Assembly (NCBI RefSeq): GCF_000718635.1
Contig: NZ_JOBF01000002.1
Span: forward strand, 421,917-485,916
Length of the DNA stretch: 64,000 nucleotides
Reading direction: 5' to 3'
From: Streptomyces varsoviensis
GTDB lineage: Bacteria; Actinomycetota; Actinomycetes; Streptomycetales; Streptomycetaceae
Each line of letters opens with the position of its first letter. Position 1 is the first letter of the stretch. The position numbers were made by a program, and so were the translations under genes. This document shows positions 16,035-24,014 of this stretch, one piece after another. The notes below the pieces were generated by a model. It saw nothing but the letters and a program-made list of their open reading frames with translations. It was not told the DNA's origin and searched no databases.

Positions 16035-17486
16035 TCAGTCGCCCGCCTGGTTCCCCGCCCACACCGCCGGGGTCCGGTCCGCCCACGGGCTCGCCTGCTC
16101 CAGTTGTCCGGCGAGCCGGAAGAGCAGCCCCTCACGTCCGTAATCGGCGGCGAACTGCATGCCGATCGGAAGCCCCGTTCCGGCGTCGGTCATCACCGGG
16201 ACGGACGCGGCGGGCGTGCCCGCGAAGTTGAACGCCATGGTGAACGGCGAGCGGTCGTTGAGGCGGTCGATCCAGCCGTGGCCGTCGAGCGCTTCGGCCC
16301 CCTCGCCGTACGTTCCGAGGTGCGGGGGAAGTTCCGGCAGGGTCGGGGTGAGCAGGAGGTCGTACGACTCGAAGTGGCGTGCCAGGGCGCGGGCGACCCG
16401 GTTGCGCATCGCGAGAGCGGTGACGAATTCGGTGCCGCTGACGCGCTGCCCGTAGCGGTAGCCGGCCAGGGTCTCCGGCTCCAGGGTCGAGGAGTCGATG
16501 GGCCGGCCGAACGCGGCGGCCAGCTCGTCGATCGAGGCCGCGAGGTTCACCGTCATCAGCCGGGCGGCGGCAAGGACGAACTCCTCCCAGCCGGCGCCGA
16601 GTTCCACCTTGGCCTCCTCGACCCGGTGGCCGAGGGATTCGAGCAGGCGCACGGTACGGCCGAGGGCCTCGGCCACCGGCGCGGCGGTACGGCGCCCGCC
16701 CCACGCCTGGGGGAGGACACCGATCCGCAGCACACCCGGGGCGCGGGAGACCTCCTGCGTATAGGGCCGGTACGGCTCCGGGGCGACGTAGGGGTCGCCC
16801 GGCTCCGGGCCGCGGATCTGGTCGAGCAGCGCGGCGCTGTCGCGAACGGTGCGGCTGACGCCGTTCTGTACGGCCAGAGCGCTGAATATGTCGTCGGCCC
16901 CGGGGCCCATGGAGACCCGGCCACGGGACGGCTTCAGACCGAACAGGCCGTTGTAGGCGGCCGGGATGCGGAGGGAGCCCGCGGCGTCGGTGGCATGGGC
17001 GATCGGGACCACTCCGGCGGCGACCGCCGCGCCGGCGCCCCCGCTGGATCCGCCGGCGGTCCGCTCCGGGTCCCACGGGTTGCGCGTCGACCCGTACAGC
17101 ACGGGTTCCGTCGTGATGCTGTACGCCATCTCCGGCGTCGTGGTCCGCCCGAACGTGACGAGACCGGCGCGGCGCAAGCGCCGCATCAGAAAGGAGTCCT
17201 CGCCGGCGACGTGGCCGACGGCCAGGCGGCTGCCCAGTTCCAGCCGCCGCCCGGCCATGGTGACCCCGAGATCCTTGATCAGGAAGGGGACCCCGGCCAG
17301 GGGCGCGCTGCCCGGGGTGGGCTCGTCGTCGGTCGGCCAGGTCTCCACGATGGCGTTGAGACGCGGGTCGACCGCCTGTGCGGCCTCGCGTGCGACGTCT
17401 TCCAGTTCGGCGGGGGACACCTCGCCGCTCGCCACCAGTTCCGCCAGCCCGACCGCGTCGAAGCGTACGTATTCGGCAACTTTCAC
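16035..17486 (-). CDS. Amidase (amidase signature family)
   Basis: The 483-residue protein has the Ser-cisSer-Lys triad of the amidase signature family: Lys71 in PFLIKDLG, Ser147 in TAGGSSGGAGAA and Ser171 in DAAGSLRIP, with the 24-residue Ser-Ser spacing expected. It hydrolyses an amide bond in the cytoplasm; the substrate is unknown. GTG at 17486 was chosen because GAGGAG ends 5 nt upstream, whereas GTG at 17492 overlaps that site. It is divergent from a TetR gene, with a GATACC/GGTATC dyad between them, so it is probably that regulator's target. Confidence 0.9.
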   Translation of the reverse strand: MKVAEYVRFDAVGLAELVASGEVSPAELEDVAREAAQAVDPRLNAIVETWPTDDEPTPGSAPLAGVPFLIKDLGVTMAGRRLELGSRLAVGHVAGEDSFLMRRLRRAGLVTFGRTTTPEMAYSITTEPVLYGSTRNPWDPERTAGGSSGGAGAAVAAGVVPIAHATDAAGSLRIPAAYNGLFGLKPSRGRVSMGPGADDIFSALAVQNGVSRTVRDSAALLDQIRGPEPGDPYVAPEPYRPYTQEVSRAPGVLRIGVLPQAWGGRRTAAPVAEALGRTVRLLESLGHRVEEAKVELGAGWEEFVLAAARLMTVNLAASIDELAAAFGRPIDSSTLEPETLAGYRYGQRVSGTEFVTALAMRNRVARALARHFESYDLLLTPTLPELPPHLGTYGEGAEALDGHGWIDRLNDRSPFTMAFNFAGTPAASVPVMTDAGTGLPIGMQFAADYGREGLLFRLAGQLEQASPWADRTPAVWAGNQAGD

Positions 17487-17526
17487 TGTCACTCCTCAGG
17501 AGAGATGGATACCGCCTAGTCCTGAA

Positions 17527-17544
17527 CGATACCAAGCGGTATCG
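17527..17544. promoter_or_regulatory. Operator dyad between amidase and TetR genes
   Basis: CGATACC-AAGC-GGTATCG is a perfect 7-bp-arm palindrome in the 150-bp divergent region. Further GGTACC and GGATACC words lie at 17557 and 17505. It is a good candidate TetR operator controlling both directions. Confidence 0.65.
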
Positions 17545-17636
17545 CTCGGGACGGACTGGTACCGTAGCAGGGATCGAAGGTTCAGCAACCCCAGCCGGTC
17601 GACCGGCACACGACCCACCGGACAGACGGAGCAGCC

Positions 17637-18278
17637 ATGGAAACGACCGCGAGAAGGCCGAGCAGAGTGGCGAAACTGCCACCGCGTGAGCGCATCCTCG
17701 ATGCCGCGGAAGAGCTCTTCCAGAGCGAGGGCATCCGGCGGGTCGGCGTCCAGGCGATCGCCGAAAAGGCCGAGACCACCAAGATGGCGATCTACCGGCA
17801 CTTCGACACCAAGGACGCACTGGTGGCGGAATGGCTGCGGATCGTCGCCGCCGACTACCAAGCCGCCTTCGACCGGGTCGAGGCCGAATTCCCTGACGAG
17901 CCGAGGGAGCAGATCCTGGGCCTCGCCCGGTTCATCGCCGAGGGCCTACCGGCGATCTCGCACCGGGGCTGCCCCTTCATCAACTCCCTCGCCGAGCTTC
18001 CCGACCGCTCCCACCCCGCCCGCCAGGTGATCGAGCAGCACAAGGCCCACCAGGCCCGCCGCCTGACCGCCATGTGCACCGCGGCCGGCCTCCCCGACCC
18101 GGAGCAGGCCACAGCCGAGATCACCTTCCTACTCGAAGGGGCCCAGGTCAGCACGCAGAACGGCAGCATCGCTCACCCCGGCGACCACCTCATGAACATC
18201 GTGCGCGCAACCCTCGACCGCCACCAGCCCACCCCTGCCACTCCTGGAACGCCCTCTGGTCGACCACCTCGCGGCTGA
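17637..18278 (+). CDS. TetR/AcrR family transcriptional regulator
   Basis: The 213-residue protein has the standard N-terminal TetR domain (ERILDAAEELFQSEGIRRVG, IAEKAETTKMAIYRHFDTKD, residues 20-65). A ligand domain follows, with the GCPFINSLAEL segment typical of a common actinobacterial TetR subgroup. It is divergent from the amidase gene and separated from it by a dyad, so it likely controls the amidase and itself. The convergent HAD gene ends 2 bp away. Confidence 0.9.
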   Translation: METTARRPSRVAKLPPRERILDAAEELFQSEGIRRVGVQAIAEKAETTKMAIYRHFDTKDALVAEWLRIVAADYQAAFDRVEAEFPDEPREQILGLARFIAEGLPAISHRGCPFINSLAELPDRSHPARQVIEQHKAHQARRLTAMCTAAGLPDPEQATAEITFLLEGAQVSTQNGSIAHPGDHLMNIVRATLDRHQPTPATPGTPSGRPPRG

Positions 18279-18280
18279 GC

Positions 18281-18814
18281 TCAGCTGACCGTTTCCGACG
18301 AGCCCAGCCACTTCCCGAGGACGGAGAAGTCGTGGGGTGTTATGCCGAGGCGGGGGTCCACGCGGTGCAGGAGGGCAGGCCCGGGGCTGTGGTGCTCGAT
18401 CCAGGTGCGGTCGTGGTCGGTGATCTCGTCGTCGACCCAGGCGAACGGGCGTCCGGCCGCCCAGCTCAGGAGGGTGCGGGTCTTCCAGTGGAGACCGTCG
18501 CGCCCGTCTTCGGCGGTGGGCTCGGGCCAGGCCACCACGGGCAGGTCCGGCAGGCCGAGCCATGGGGCGATGACCGCGTTGGCGTCGGACATCCAGGTGG
18601 TGGCCCACACCAGCTCGCACGGCAACGCCATCAGCCGTGGGCCGTGCGCCGGGTCGACCCTGGTGATCAGCGGATGCGCCTCGGCTTCGCGTGGTACGCG
18701 GTGCGCCGCCTCGTAGGTCGGGTAGCCGTTCGGAAACAGTTGCCGTGTCGCCCCGAAGGGGATGAGAGGGCCGTCGATGTCGAGAAAGAGCAGGGGGAGG
18801 GGAGAGTCGGGCAC
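18281..18814 (-). CDS. HAD-domain protein, apparently leaderless
   Basis: The 177-residue protein begins with HAD motif I in the form LLFLDIDGPLIPFG, where the second position of the usual DxDGT becomes DIDGP. An acidic motif VDDEITDHD near residue 125 and a KTRTLL segment follow, as in HAD-like domains linked to RNA-repair or nucleotidase functions. GTG at 18814 is preceded by TAACGT with a 6-nt gap and no ribosome binding site, suggesting a leaderless mRNA. Substrate unknown. Confidence 0.72.
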   Translation of the reverse strand: MPDSPLPLLFLDIDGPLIPFGATRQLFPNGYPTYEAAHRVPREAEAHPLITRVDPAHGPRLMALPCELVWATTWMSDANAVIAPWLGLPDLPVVAWPEPTAEDGRDGLHWKTRTLLSWAAGRPFAWVDDEITDHDRTWIEHHSPGPALLHRVDPRLGITPHDFSVLGKWLGSSETVS

Positions 18815-18928
18815 GACAGAACGTTAGCCGCCGTCAGGCGCACACCGAGCGCCGAGCACCGGCCGGCGAGCGCCGAAGGCCGAGCGGTGAAGGCCCAGCG
18901 GTGAAGGCGCGGTCGGCCTGCTCGCGGC

Positions 18929-20071
18929 CTACGGGCGTCGCGTCGGGACCGGCTGGAGTGCGGGCCAGCGGGTGAGGAGGTGGCGGCGCATGGTGGCGGT
19001 GAGAGCGCTGGTGCGGGAGAGGGCGGGGTGGGCGGTGGTGAGACGGCTGACGACGGCGAGACGGTGGGCCAGGCGTTGGCGGGCCGTGGCGGTGCCCCAC
19101 GCCCAGTCCTGGTGGGGGAGCCGGGCGAGATGGTCGGTACCGTCGCGGTGGGCGCGTTCGACGAGGGCGTCGCCGCGGAGCAGCCAGCCGGCGCACGCGT
19201 CGGCGAGGTCGCCTTCGGGCTCGGAGCCAGTGGCCGCGCGCCAGGCCGTACGGTACGCGTGCTCCGCGCGGCGCAGCAGCGGCGCGGGGGCCGAAGTAAC
19301 GCACCAGCAGGTCGGGAAGCCGACATGGAGATAGGCCAGTTCCATCAGACCGTTACCCAGAGAGGCCTGCTCGAAGTCGATGAATTTGATGCCCGCGGCG
19401 GTGTGCAGGTCGTTTCCGGGACACGGGTCCCCGTGCAGCAGAGCGGTGTGGCCGGGTGCCTGGCCGAGGCGGGACACGAGGTCGTGGAGTTCCCCCGAAG
19501 CCCCAGGCGGTACGGGGGCCTTCAAGGTTTCGGCCAGGGCCAGAAAGGCATCGGCGTCGGCCTGGCTCGGGCCCTGCCAGCGGGGGAGCGCCCCCGCGTC
19601 CTCGGGCCGGGCCGTGGCGTGCAGCCGTGCCAGCGCGGTCGCGTAACCGACGATCCAGTCCTCGGGCGGTCGCTGGTGCGCCAGGTCTTCCAGTACGAGC
19701 ATCCGCTCGCCGGCGTCCGTGGCCAGCAGGGCGGGCGCCACGGGGGCCTCGGCGCGGGAAGCGAGGCGCAGAGCGGCGACCTCACGCGCGTACCGCTCAT
19801 CCGCGCCCGGCCCCTCGACGAGCTGCTTCACCACTACCGATCCCCTGGAAGCCCCCGGCGTCCCCAGCGTCCGGGAGGCCCCCGAAGCCCTCGACGTACC
19901 TGACGCTCCCGACATCTCGCGCGCCTCCGACTCGCCCGGCGGTCGCGACAGTTCGACGCGCCACACCCGCGAGCGAGGGCTGCTCTCCAGCCGTCGGGAA
20001 CGCTTCGGCACCCCCAACCCGGCCTCCAACTCGGCCCGCAACACGTCCCCGAACACCAGCCGCGCTCTCAT
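18929..20071 (-). CDS. Aminoglycoside-phosphotransferase-fold kinase
   Basis: The 380-residue protein has the APH/choline kinase catalytic motifs LLHGDPCPGND (catalytic Asp) and IKFIDFEQA (metal-binding Asp) near residues 215-240, plus the hydrophobic VLEDLAH hinge. The nucleotide-binding region at residues ~52-76 is interrupted by a Ser/Gly/Ala/Arg low-complexity stretch (GASGTSRASGASRTLG) between two beta-strands. The family phosphorylates many small molecules, so antibiotic resistance should not be assumed. GAAGGA lies upstream of the ATG. It is monocistronic. Confidence 0.8.
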   Translation of the reverse strand: MRARLVFGDVLRAELEAGLGVPKRSRRLESSPRSRVWRVELSRPPGESEAREMSGASGTSRASGASRTLGTPGASRGSVVVKQLVEGPGADERYAREVAALRLASRAEAPVAPALLATDAGERMLVLEDLAHQRPPEDWIVGYATALARLHATARPEDAGALPRWQGPSQADADAFLALAETLKAPVPPGASGELHDLVSRLGQAPGHTALLHGDPCPGNDLHTAAGIKFIDFEQASLGNGLMELAYLHVGFPTCWCVTSAPAPLLRRAEHAYRTAWRAATGSEPEGDLADACAGWLLRGDALVERAHRDGTDHLARLPHQDWAWGTATARQRLAHRLAVVSRLTTAHPALSRTSALTATMRRHLLTRWPALQPVPTRRP

Positions 20072-20333
20072 GACGGATCATCCTTCCACGCCCCACCCCC
20101 GCCGCGAACAGGGCGACCAAGGACGGGAATTGGCGGGGCGAGGCGGCCGTACCGGCGGCGGATTCTCCGCTTCCCCGCGCACATGACGTCGCGCCAGCCG
20201 CAGAAGACCAGCGGACGACCAGGCGTTGAACAGCCCATGCACTCCCTGTGGTCCCTACAACCGCAGCCGTCACCACGGGTGTCGAAGCAAGTGCCGGAAC
20301 CCACCGGCACCCGACGACACCAGCGGAGTTCCC

Positions 20334-21137
20334 GTGAATACGCGCATACCGCTCGCCCGGCTGACGACCGCCGCCGCCCTCGCCCTGGCCACCACGGCCA
20401 TCGGCGTGCCGGCTACCCACGCGGCCGGCACACCCGAGCCGCCGGACCCCTTCAAGGTCACCCTGACCAGCAGCGCCGCGGCCACCGACTTCACGCACCG
20501 CACCGTCGACCTCACCGGGACGGTGACCCGCGCCGACGGCACCCCCGCCGCGGGCGTACCGGTCCAGCTCAGCCAGAACGTCACGTTCGAGACCTGGAAC
20601 CCGTGGGGCGACCCCATCGACCCGACCGAACGGGAAAGCCGCGGCCTGGGCACCCTCCGCACCGACGCCGAGGGACGGTTCGCGCTCTCGGGCGTGCCGG
20701 CGGACCGCTGGGAGAAGGAGGACAGCAAGTTCCCGTCCCCCAGCCATGAGGTGGAATTCCGGGCGGCGTACGACCCCGGCGACCCTGACGACGGCCACTT
20801 CTTCTTCGCCGACACCTCCGTGACCGTTCAGCCCGTCGCCAGCACCCTCAGCTACAAGGTCGACAAGACCAAGGTGCACCCCGGCGACACCCTCACCGTC
20901 ACCGGAAAGGTCGCCTGGCCCGCCGGGCACGGGCCGGTCAAGGGCACCCGCGTGCTGCTGCGCACGTACTACGAGACCGAGTTCAACGCGCAGACCACCG
21001 CTGACGCGAACGGCAACTTCACCGTCCGCGCCAAGATCCGCAAAGATGACCACGACTTCGTGCTCTTCTCCGCGCCCAAGGACTACTACATCGCGGGAGC
21101 GACGAAGGAACTCCCGGTCAAGAACGTCCCCCGCTGA
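20334..21137 (+). CDS. Secreted protein with Ig-like/carboxypeptidase-regulatory-like domains
   Basis: The 267-residue precursor has a Sec signal (NTRIPLARLTTAAALALATT, cleavage after THA near residue 30). Two beta-sandwich-like domains follow, with the patterns VDLTGTVTRADGTPAAGVPV and DTLTVTGKVAWPAG, then DANGNFTVRAKI; such domains usually serve adhesion or binding. GTG at 20334 has CGGAG 7 nt upstream. No enzyme motif is seen. The 260 bp upstream hold no other gene. A 13-bp tandem repeat follows 22 bp after the stop. Confidence 0.75.
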   Translation: MNTRIPLARLTTAAALALATTAIGVPATHAAGTPEPPDPFKVTLTSSAAATDFTHRTVDLTGTVTRADGTPAAGVPVQLSQNVTFETWNPWGDPIDPTERESRGLGTLRTDAEGRFALSGVPADRWEKEDSKFPSPSHEVEFRAAYDPGDPDDGHFFFADTSVTVQPVASTLSYKVDKTKVHPGDTLTVTGKVAWPAGHGPVKGTRVLLRTYYETEFNAQTTADANGNFTVRAKIRKDDHDFVLFSAPKDYYIAGATKELPVKNVPR

Positions 21138-21159
21138 CGCGGCCATCGCCGCCTCCCGA

Positions 21160-21237
21160 CCGGAACGCCCAGCCGAAATGCCTGGCCGAAATGCCCAGCC
21201 GAAACGCCCGGCCGCAATGCCTGGCCGAAACGCCCCC
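21160..21237. repeat. 13-bp tandem repeat, six copies
   Basis: Six contiguous units with consensus CCGAAATGCCTGG (variants ...GCCCAG, ...GCCCGG) lie between the convergent ends of the secreted-protein gene (21137) and the peptide deformylase gene (21290). Each unit can pair imperfectly with itself. No coding function is seen. Confidence 0.88.
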
Positions 21238-21289
21238 TATGGGGCGGCCCCGGTAGCCCATCACTGGCACCGCGGACGCGGAGTCAGCC

Positions 21290-21952
21290 TCACCGCTCCA
21301 GTTCGGCGGCCTTGGCCGCGCGCCGGGCGTAGACCTCCTCGCGGCGGTTCTCCATCTGCCGCAACGCGTCTTTGCGGTCACGCTTGGAGAGCCGGTCGAG
21401 ATACGTGTGGCCGAGGAGATGGTCGCACTCGTGCTGAAGGCACCGGGCGAAGTAACCCGTGCCCTCGATGACGACCGGTTCGCCGTCCTTGTCGAAGCCC
21501 CGCACCACCGCCCGGTCGGTGCGGGGCACCGGCATGGTGGCGCCCGGCACGGACAGGCACCCCTCATGGTCGTCGATGAGCCGCCGACTGCCGGGGTCCG
21601 GCAGTTCCAGCACCGGGTTGAGGACGTGGCCGACATGCCGGACCCCGTCGTCGTCCGGGCAGTCGTAGACGAAAAGTCGCAGGTCGACGCCGACCTGATT
21701 GGCGGCGAGGCCCGCGCCGTCGGCCACGTACATCGTCCGGAACATGTCATCGATCAGCGTCGACAGCTCGGCGGAACCGAACTCGGTCACATCCCGGCAC
21801 CGACGGTTCAGGACCTCTTCGCCGACCTCCGTGACACGGCGCGCCGAACCGCGCACCGCCTCCGCCGCCAGCGCCGGATACGAGTCGACGGGCACTCCCT
21901 GCACGCGGACCCGCCGGTCGACGGAGTGGGATCGGTCGTGATGAACGGACAT
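21290..21952 (-). CDS. def: Peptide deformylase
   Basis: All three deformylase motifs are present in order: GAGLAANQVG (residues ~78-87), EGCLSVPG with the metal-ligand Cys, and QHECDHLLG with the two His ligands and catalytic Glu. The enzyme removes N-formyl groups from nascent proteins. At 220 residues it is in the long actinobacterial range. Streptomyces usually carry several copies, so this may be an accessory one. It is divergent from a winged-helix regulator with two CTTTGCAAAG palindromes between them, suggesting regulation, which is unusual for a housekeeping enzyme. Confidence 0.93.
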   Translation of the reverse strand: MSVHHDRSHSVDRRVRVQGVPVDSYPALAAEAVRGSARRVTEVGEEVLNRRCRDVTEFGSAELSTLIDDMFRTMYVADGAGLAANQVGVDLRLFVYDCPDDDGVRHVGHVLNPVLELPDPGSRRLIDDHEGCLSVPGATMPVPRTDRAVVRGFDKDGEPVVIEGTGYFARCLQHECDHLLGHTYLDRLSKRDRKDALRQMENRREEVYARRAAKAAELER

Positions 21953-22171
21953 GGTGGGGGTTTCTCTCCTTTTCGTACGCCGCGACAGGCGGTACGCGCA
22001 TCACGGCACAGCGGCGCAGCGGTACGCGCATCACGGCACAGCGGTACGTACGCAGGCGACGGCAGTAGCCGCGCAGGCCACCGCAGCGGTAACGCACGCC
22101 ACCACGCACCACGCACCACGCACCATCACCGTCGTCCGACACGCCAGAGTTGATCGACAAGTTGCCAGGTG

Positions 22172-22198
22172 CTTTGCAAAGTAGCAGACTTTGCAAAG
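22172..22198. promoter_or_regulatory. Two CTTTGCAAAG palindromes at the regulator start
   Basis: Perfect 10-bp palindromes CTTTGCAAAG occur at 22172-22181 and 22189-22198, 17 bp centre to centre, the second touching the GTG start codon. This is about 1.6 helical turns, fitting two repressor dimers. The site sits in the divergent region with peptide deformylase. Autoregulation by the adjacent winged-helix protein is the likely meaning. Confidence 0.7.
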
Positions 22199-22851
22199 TG
22201 ACCGAAGACGACCTCACCTATCAGCCCGGCCGGACCCGCGACAGCGACGGACTGCGCGAGCACGAGGTGCGTACCGCCCTGCTGGCCCTGCTGGCGGAGG
22301 TCGGGACCGTCACCGCGACCGAGGCGGCGACCCGGCTCGGCTACAGCTCCGGGCTCTGCTCGTTCCACTTCCGTCAGCTCGCCCGCCACGGCCACGTCGA
22401 AGAGGCTCCGCACAGCGGAGGACGGGCCCGCCCCTGGCGGCTGCGGCGCCCCGGCCGTGATCACGACCGCGACGCCGATGTCGCCGCGTCCGCCGATGAC
22501 GCGACACCCATCGACGACGCAACGCCTGCCGAGGGGTTCAGCGACCTGGCCCGAGGGCTGGAGGACGAGAGCTGGCGCCGATGGCTCGGCCAACGCGAGC
22601 AGGCGCCGGCCGAATGGCGCCGCGACGAAGCCTTCAGCGCCGTCGCCTATCTGACGCCCGACGAGATGAGCCGGGTGGCCGGCGTGCTCCGCCGCGCGCT
22701 CGCCCCCTATCAGGACCGCGAACAGCGCCCGTTGGCCCGTCCCGAAGGCGCCCGACCCGTGGCCCTCATCTCCCGGCTGTTCCCTCTCCTGCCCGAGGCG
22801 GGGGAGGGGGAGGGGGAGGGGGAGTCCTCCGACGCGGCGGACGACGGCTGA
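22198..22851 (+). CDS. Winged-helix transcriptional regulator (ArsR/HTH_20-like)
   Basis: The 217-residue protein has an N-terminal winged helix (REHEVRTALLALLAEVGTVT, then GLCSFHFRQLARHGHVEE), an acidic linker and a helical C-terminal domain with EGFSDLARGLEDESWRRWL. GTG at 22198 was preferred over TTG at 22150, which lies before the two operator palindromes and would place them inside the gene. It is divergent from peptide deformylase and probably controls that promoter region. The related MFS repressor at 12 kb has an operator sharing TGCAAAG. Confidence 0.8.
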   Translation: MTEDDLTYQPGRTRDSDGLREHEVRTALLALLAEVGTVTATEAATRLGYSSGLCSFHFRQLARHGHVEEAPHSGGRARPWRLRRPGRDHDRDADVAASADDATPIDDATPAEGFSDLARGLEDESWRRWLGQREQAPAEWRRDEAFSAVAYLTPDEMSRVAGVLRRALAPYQDREQRPLARPEGARPVALISRLFPLLPEAGEGEGEGESSDAADDG

Positions 22852-23129
22852 GGTGTGGATGGGCGTACGGCCATCGGTCATGGGATCGTTCCGGGCCAAA
22901 CTCATCACATAAATCCGCCAGTTCCGGATAGTTGTGCCCATTGGGGGTTGTGAGGCGGCTGGAGTTCATGGCACTCATGTGATCGGGAGGCTCCGAGGGC
23001 TGCCGTCGACGGCAGTGGCTCGGCGGTCTCCCGCCGTTGTGCACCGCCGGACGCACCACCGTCCAGGCAACGGCACCTGCCCGAGCAAGACCCCGGTACC
23101 ACCCGGATGAACTCGGATGAGGAGAAGCC

Positions 23130-23549
23130 ATGCGCGCATCCATACGCTGGAGATCCACGGTCTGCGGCGTGATCGCCGTCACCGGCATAGCCCTCGGCAC
23201 CGGAACGGCACACGCCGACGTCCCCATCGGCAAGGCCATGACCGGCAAGATGACCTACTACAACGACAAGGGCTACGGCGCCTGCGGCACGTACATCGAC
23301 CCCACCGCTCAGGATTTGGTCGCGGTCTCCGCGTCCTGGTGGACCTCGGCCAACCCCAACAACGACCCGCTCTGTTCCGGCATAAAGGTGCAGGTCACCT
23401 ACAAGGGCAAGACGATCACGGTGCCGGTCAGGGACAAGTGCCCCTCCTGCGCCTCGACCCACATCGACCTCGGCCAGGCGGCCTTCCGCAAGCTGGTCCC
23501 GGCGGGCACCGACATGGTCCCGCAGGTCAATTGGAAATTCGTGCGCTGA
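23130..23549 (+). CDS. Secreted double-psi beta-barrel protein, papain-inhibitor (SPI)-like
   Basis: The 139-residue precursor has a Sec signal (SIRWRSTVCGVIAVTGIALG, cleavage after AHA near residue 28). The mature domain of about 110 residues is an expansin/RlpA-like double-psi barrel with YYNDKGYGACGTYID, then VPVRDKCPSCASTHIDLG; four cysteines can form two disulfides. It closely resembles, as I remember it, the S. mobaraensis papain inhibitor SPI. A GAGGAG site precedes the ATG. Protease inhibition is inferred; binding to cell-wall glycan is the other option for this fold. The 278 bp upstream contain no gene. Confidence 0.82.
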   Translation: MRASIRWRSTVCGVIAVTGIALGTGTAHADVPIGKAMTGKMTYYNDKGYGACGTYIDPTAQDLVAVSASWWTSANPNNDPLCSGIKVQVTYKGKTITVPVRDKCPSCASTHIDLGQAAFRKLVPAGTDMVPQVNWKFVR

Positions 23550-23656
23550 AACGGCGGCCCCGGCCGACCGTACTGAACTGACATAACGGCCACCTTGACT
23601 TGACGGCCACCCTGAATTGACAGCCCCATCGGTCCTGTCGACGGCATCGACCTGAA

Positions 23657-23761
23657 CCACGTCGACCCGATCCACGTCGATCCGATCCACGTCGATCCGA
23701 TCCACGTCGATCCGATCCACGTCGATCCGATCCACGTCGACCCGATCCACGTCGACCCGAT
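23657..23761. repeat. 15-bp tandem repeat, seven copies
   Basis: Seven contiguous units of CCACGTCGAYCCGAT; Y is C in units 1, 6 and 7 and T in units 2-5, followed by a partial CCACGAGAG. The homogeneous core with variant edges suggests expansion by slippage or recombination. There are no spacers, so it is not a CRISPR. Confidence 0.92.
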
Positions 23762-23837
23762 CCACGAGAGACCAGTACTCCTGACGCAAGGCGCGACGCG
23801 GGCCCGATGGACGGCGGCACATATGCCGCACGGCCAT

Positions 23838-23901
23838 CGGGCCCGCTGCTGCACGGGCCTACTGCTGCATGGGCCCGCTGCTGCACGGGCCTGCTGCGGC
23901 A
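23838..23901. repeat. 16-bp tandem repeat, four copies
   Basis: Four contiguous units of consensus CGGGCCCGCTGCTGCA (second and fourth diverged). The array starts 77 bp after the 15-bp array, in the same intergenic region. Confidence 0.8.
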
Positions 23902-23975
23902 CCGGCCCGAACCGGGCGAGGACAGCGAGCCGACAGACCGACAACCGCCACCTTCCCCTGACGAGGAAGCAAGCA

Positions 23976-24007
23976 GCGCAAGCGACTTGCAAGGCTTGCG
24001 CTAGTGT
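23976..24007 (+). promoter_or_regulatory. Composite LacI-type operator and -10 box
   Basis: GCGCAAGC (23976-23983) pairs with GCTTGCGC (23994-24001), and between them lies the self-complementary CTTGCAAG (23986-23993), giving several overlapping GCAAG/CTTGC half-sites as LacI-family proteins use. TAGTGT (24002-24007) follows, 7 nt before the ATG at 24015. The gene has no ribosome binding site, so the transcript is probably leaderless and autoregulated. Confidence 0.68.
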
Positions 24008-24014
24008 TGCGTGT

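Larger units (their letters stand above)
23550..24014. other. Intergenic region with two tandem arrays
   Basis: These 465 bp between the SPI-like gene and the LacI gene carry a 15-bp array, a 16-bp array and, at the end, the LacI operator. GACGGCCACC-type repeats also occur at 23586-23615. No gene is supported; frames through the arrays encode monotonous pentapeptides. Confidence 0.6.

Noticed and set aside
18929..20071. Aminoglycoside resistance gene
   Set aside because: Only the general kinase-fold motifs are shared; such proteins act on many substrates.
23657..23761. CRISPR-like array
   Set aside because: Units are contiguous 15-mers with no spacers, and no cas gene is in the window.
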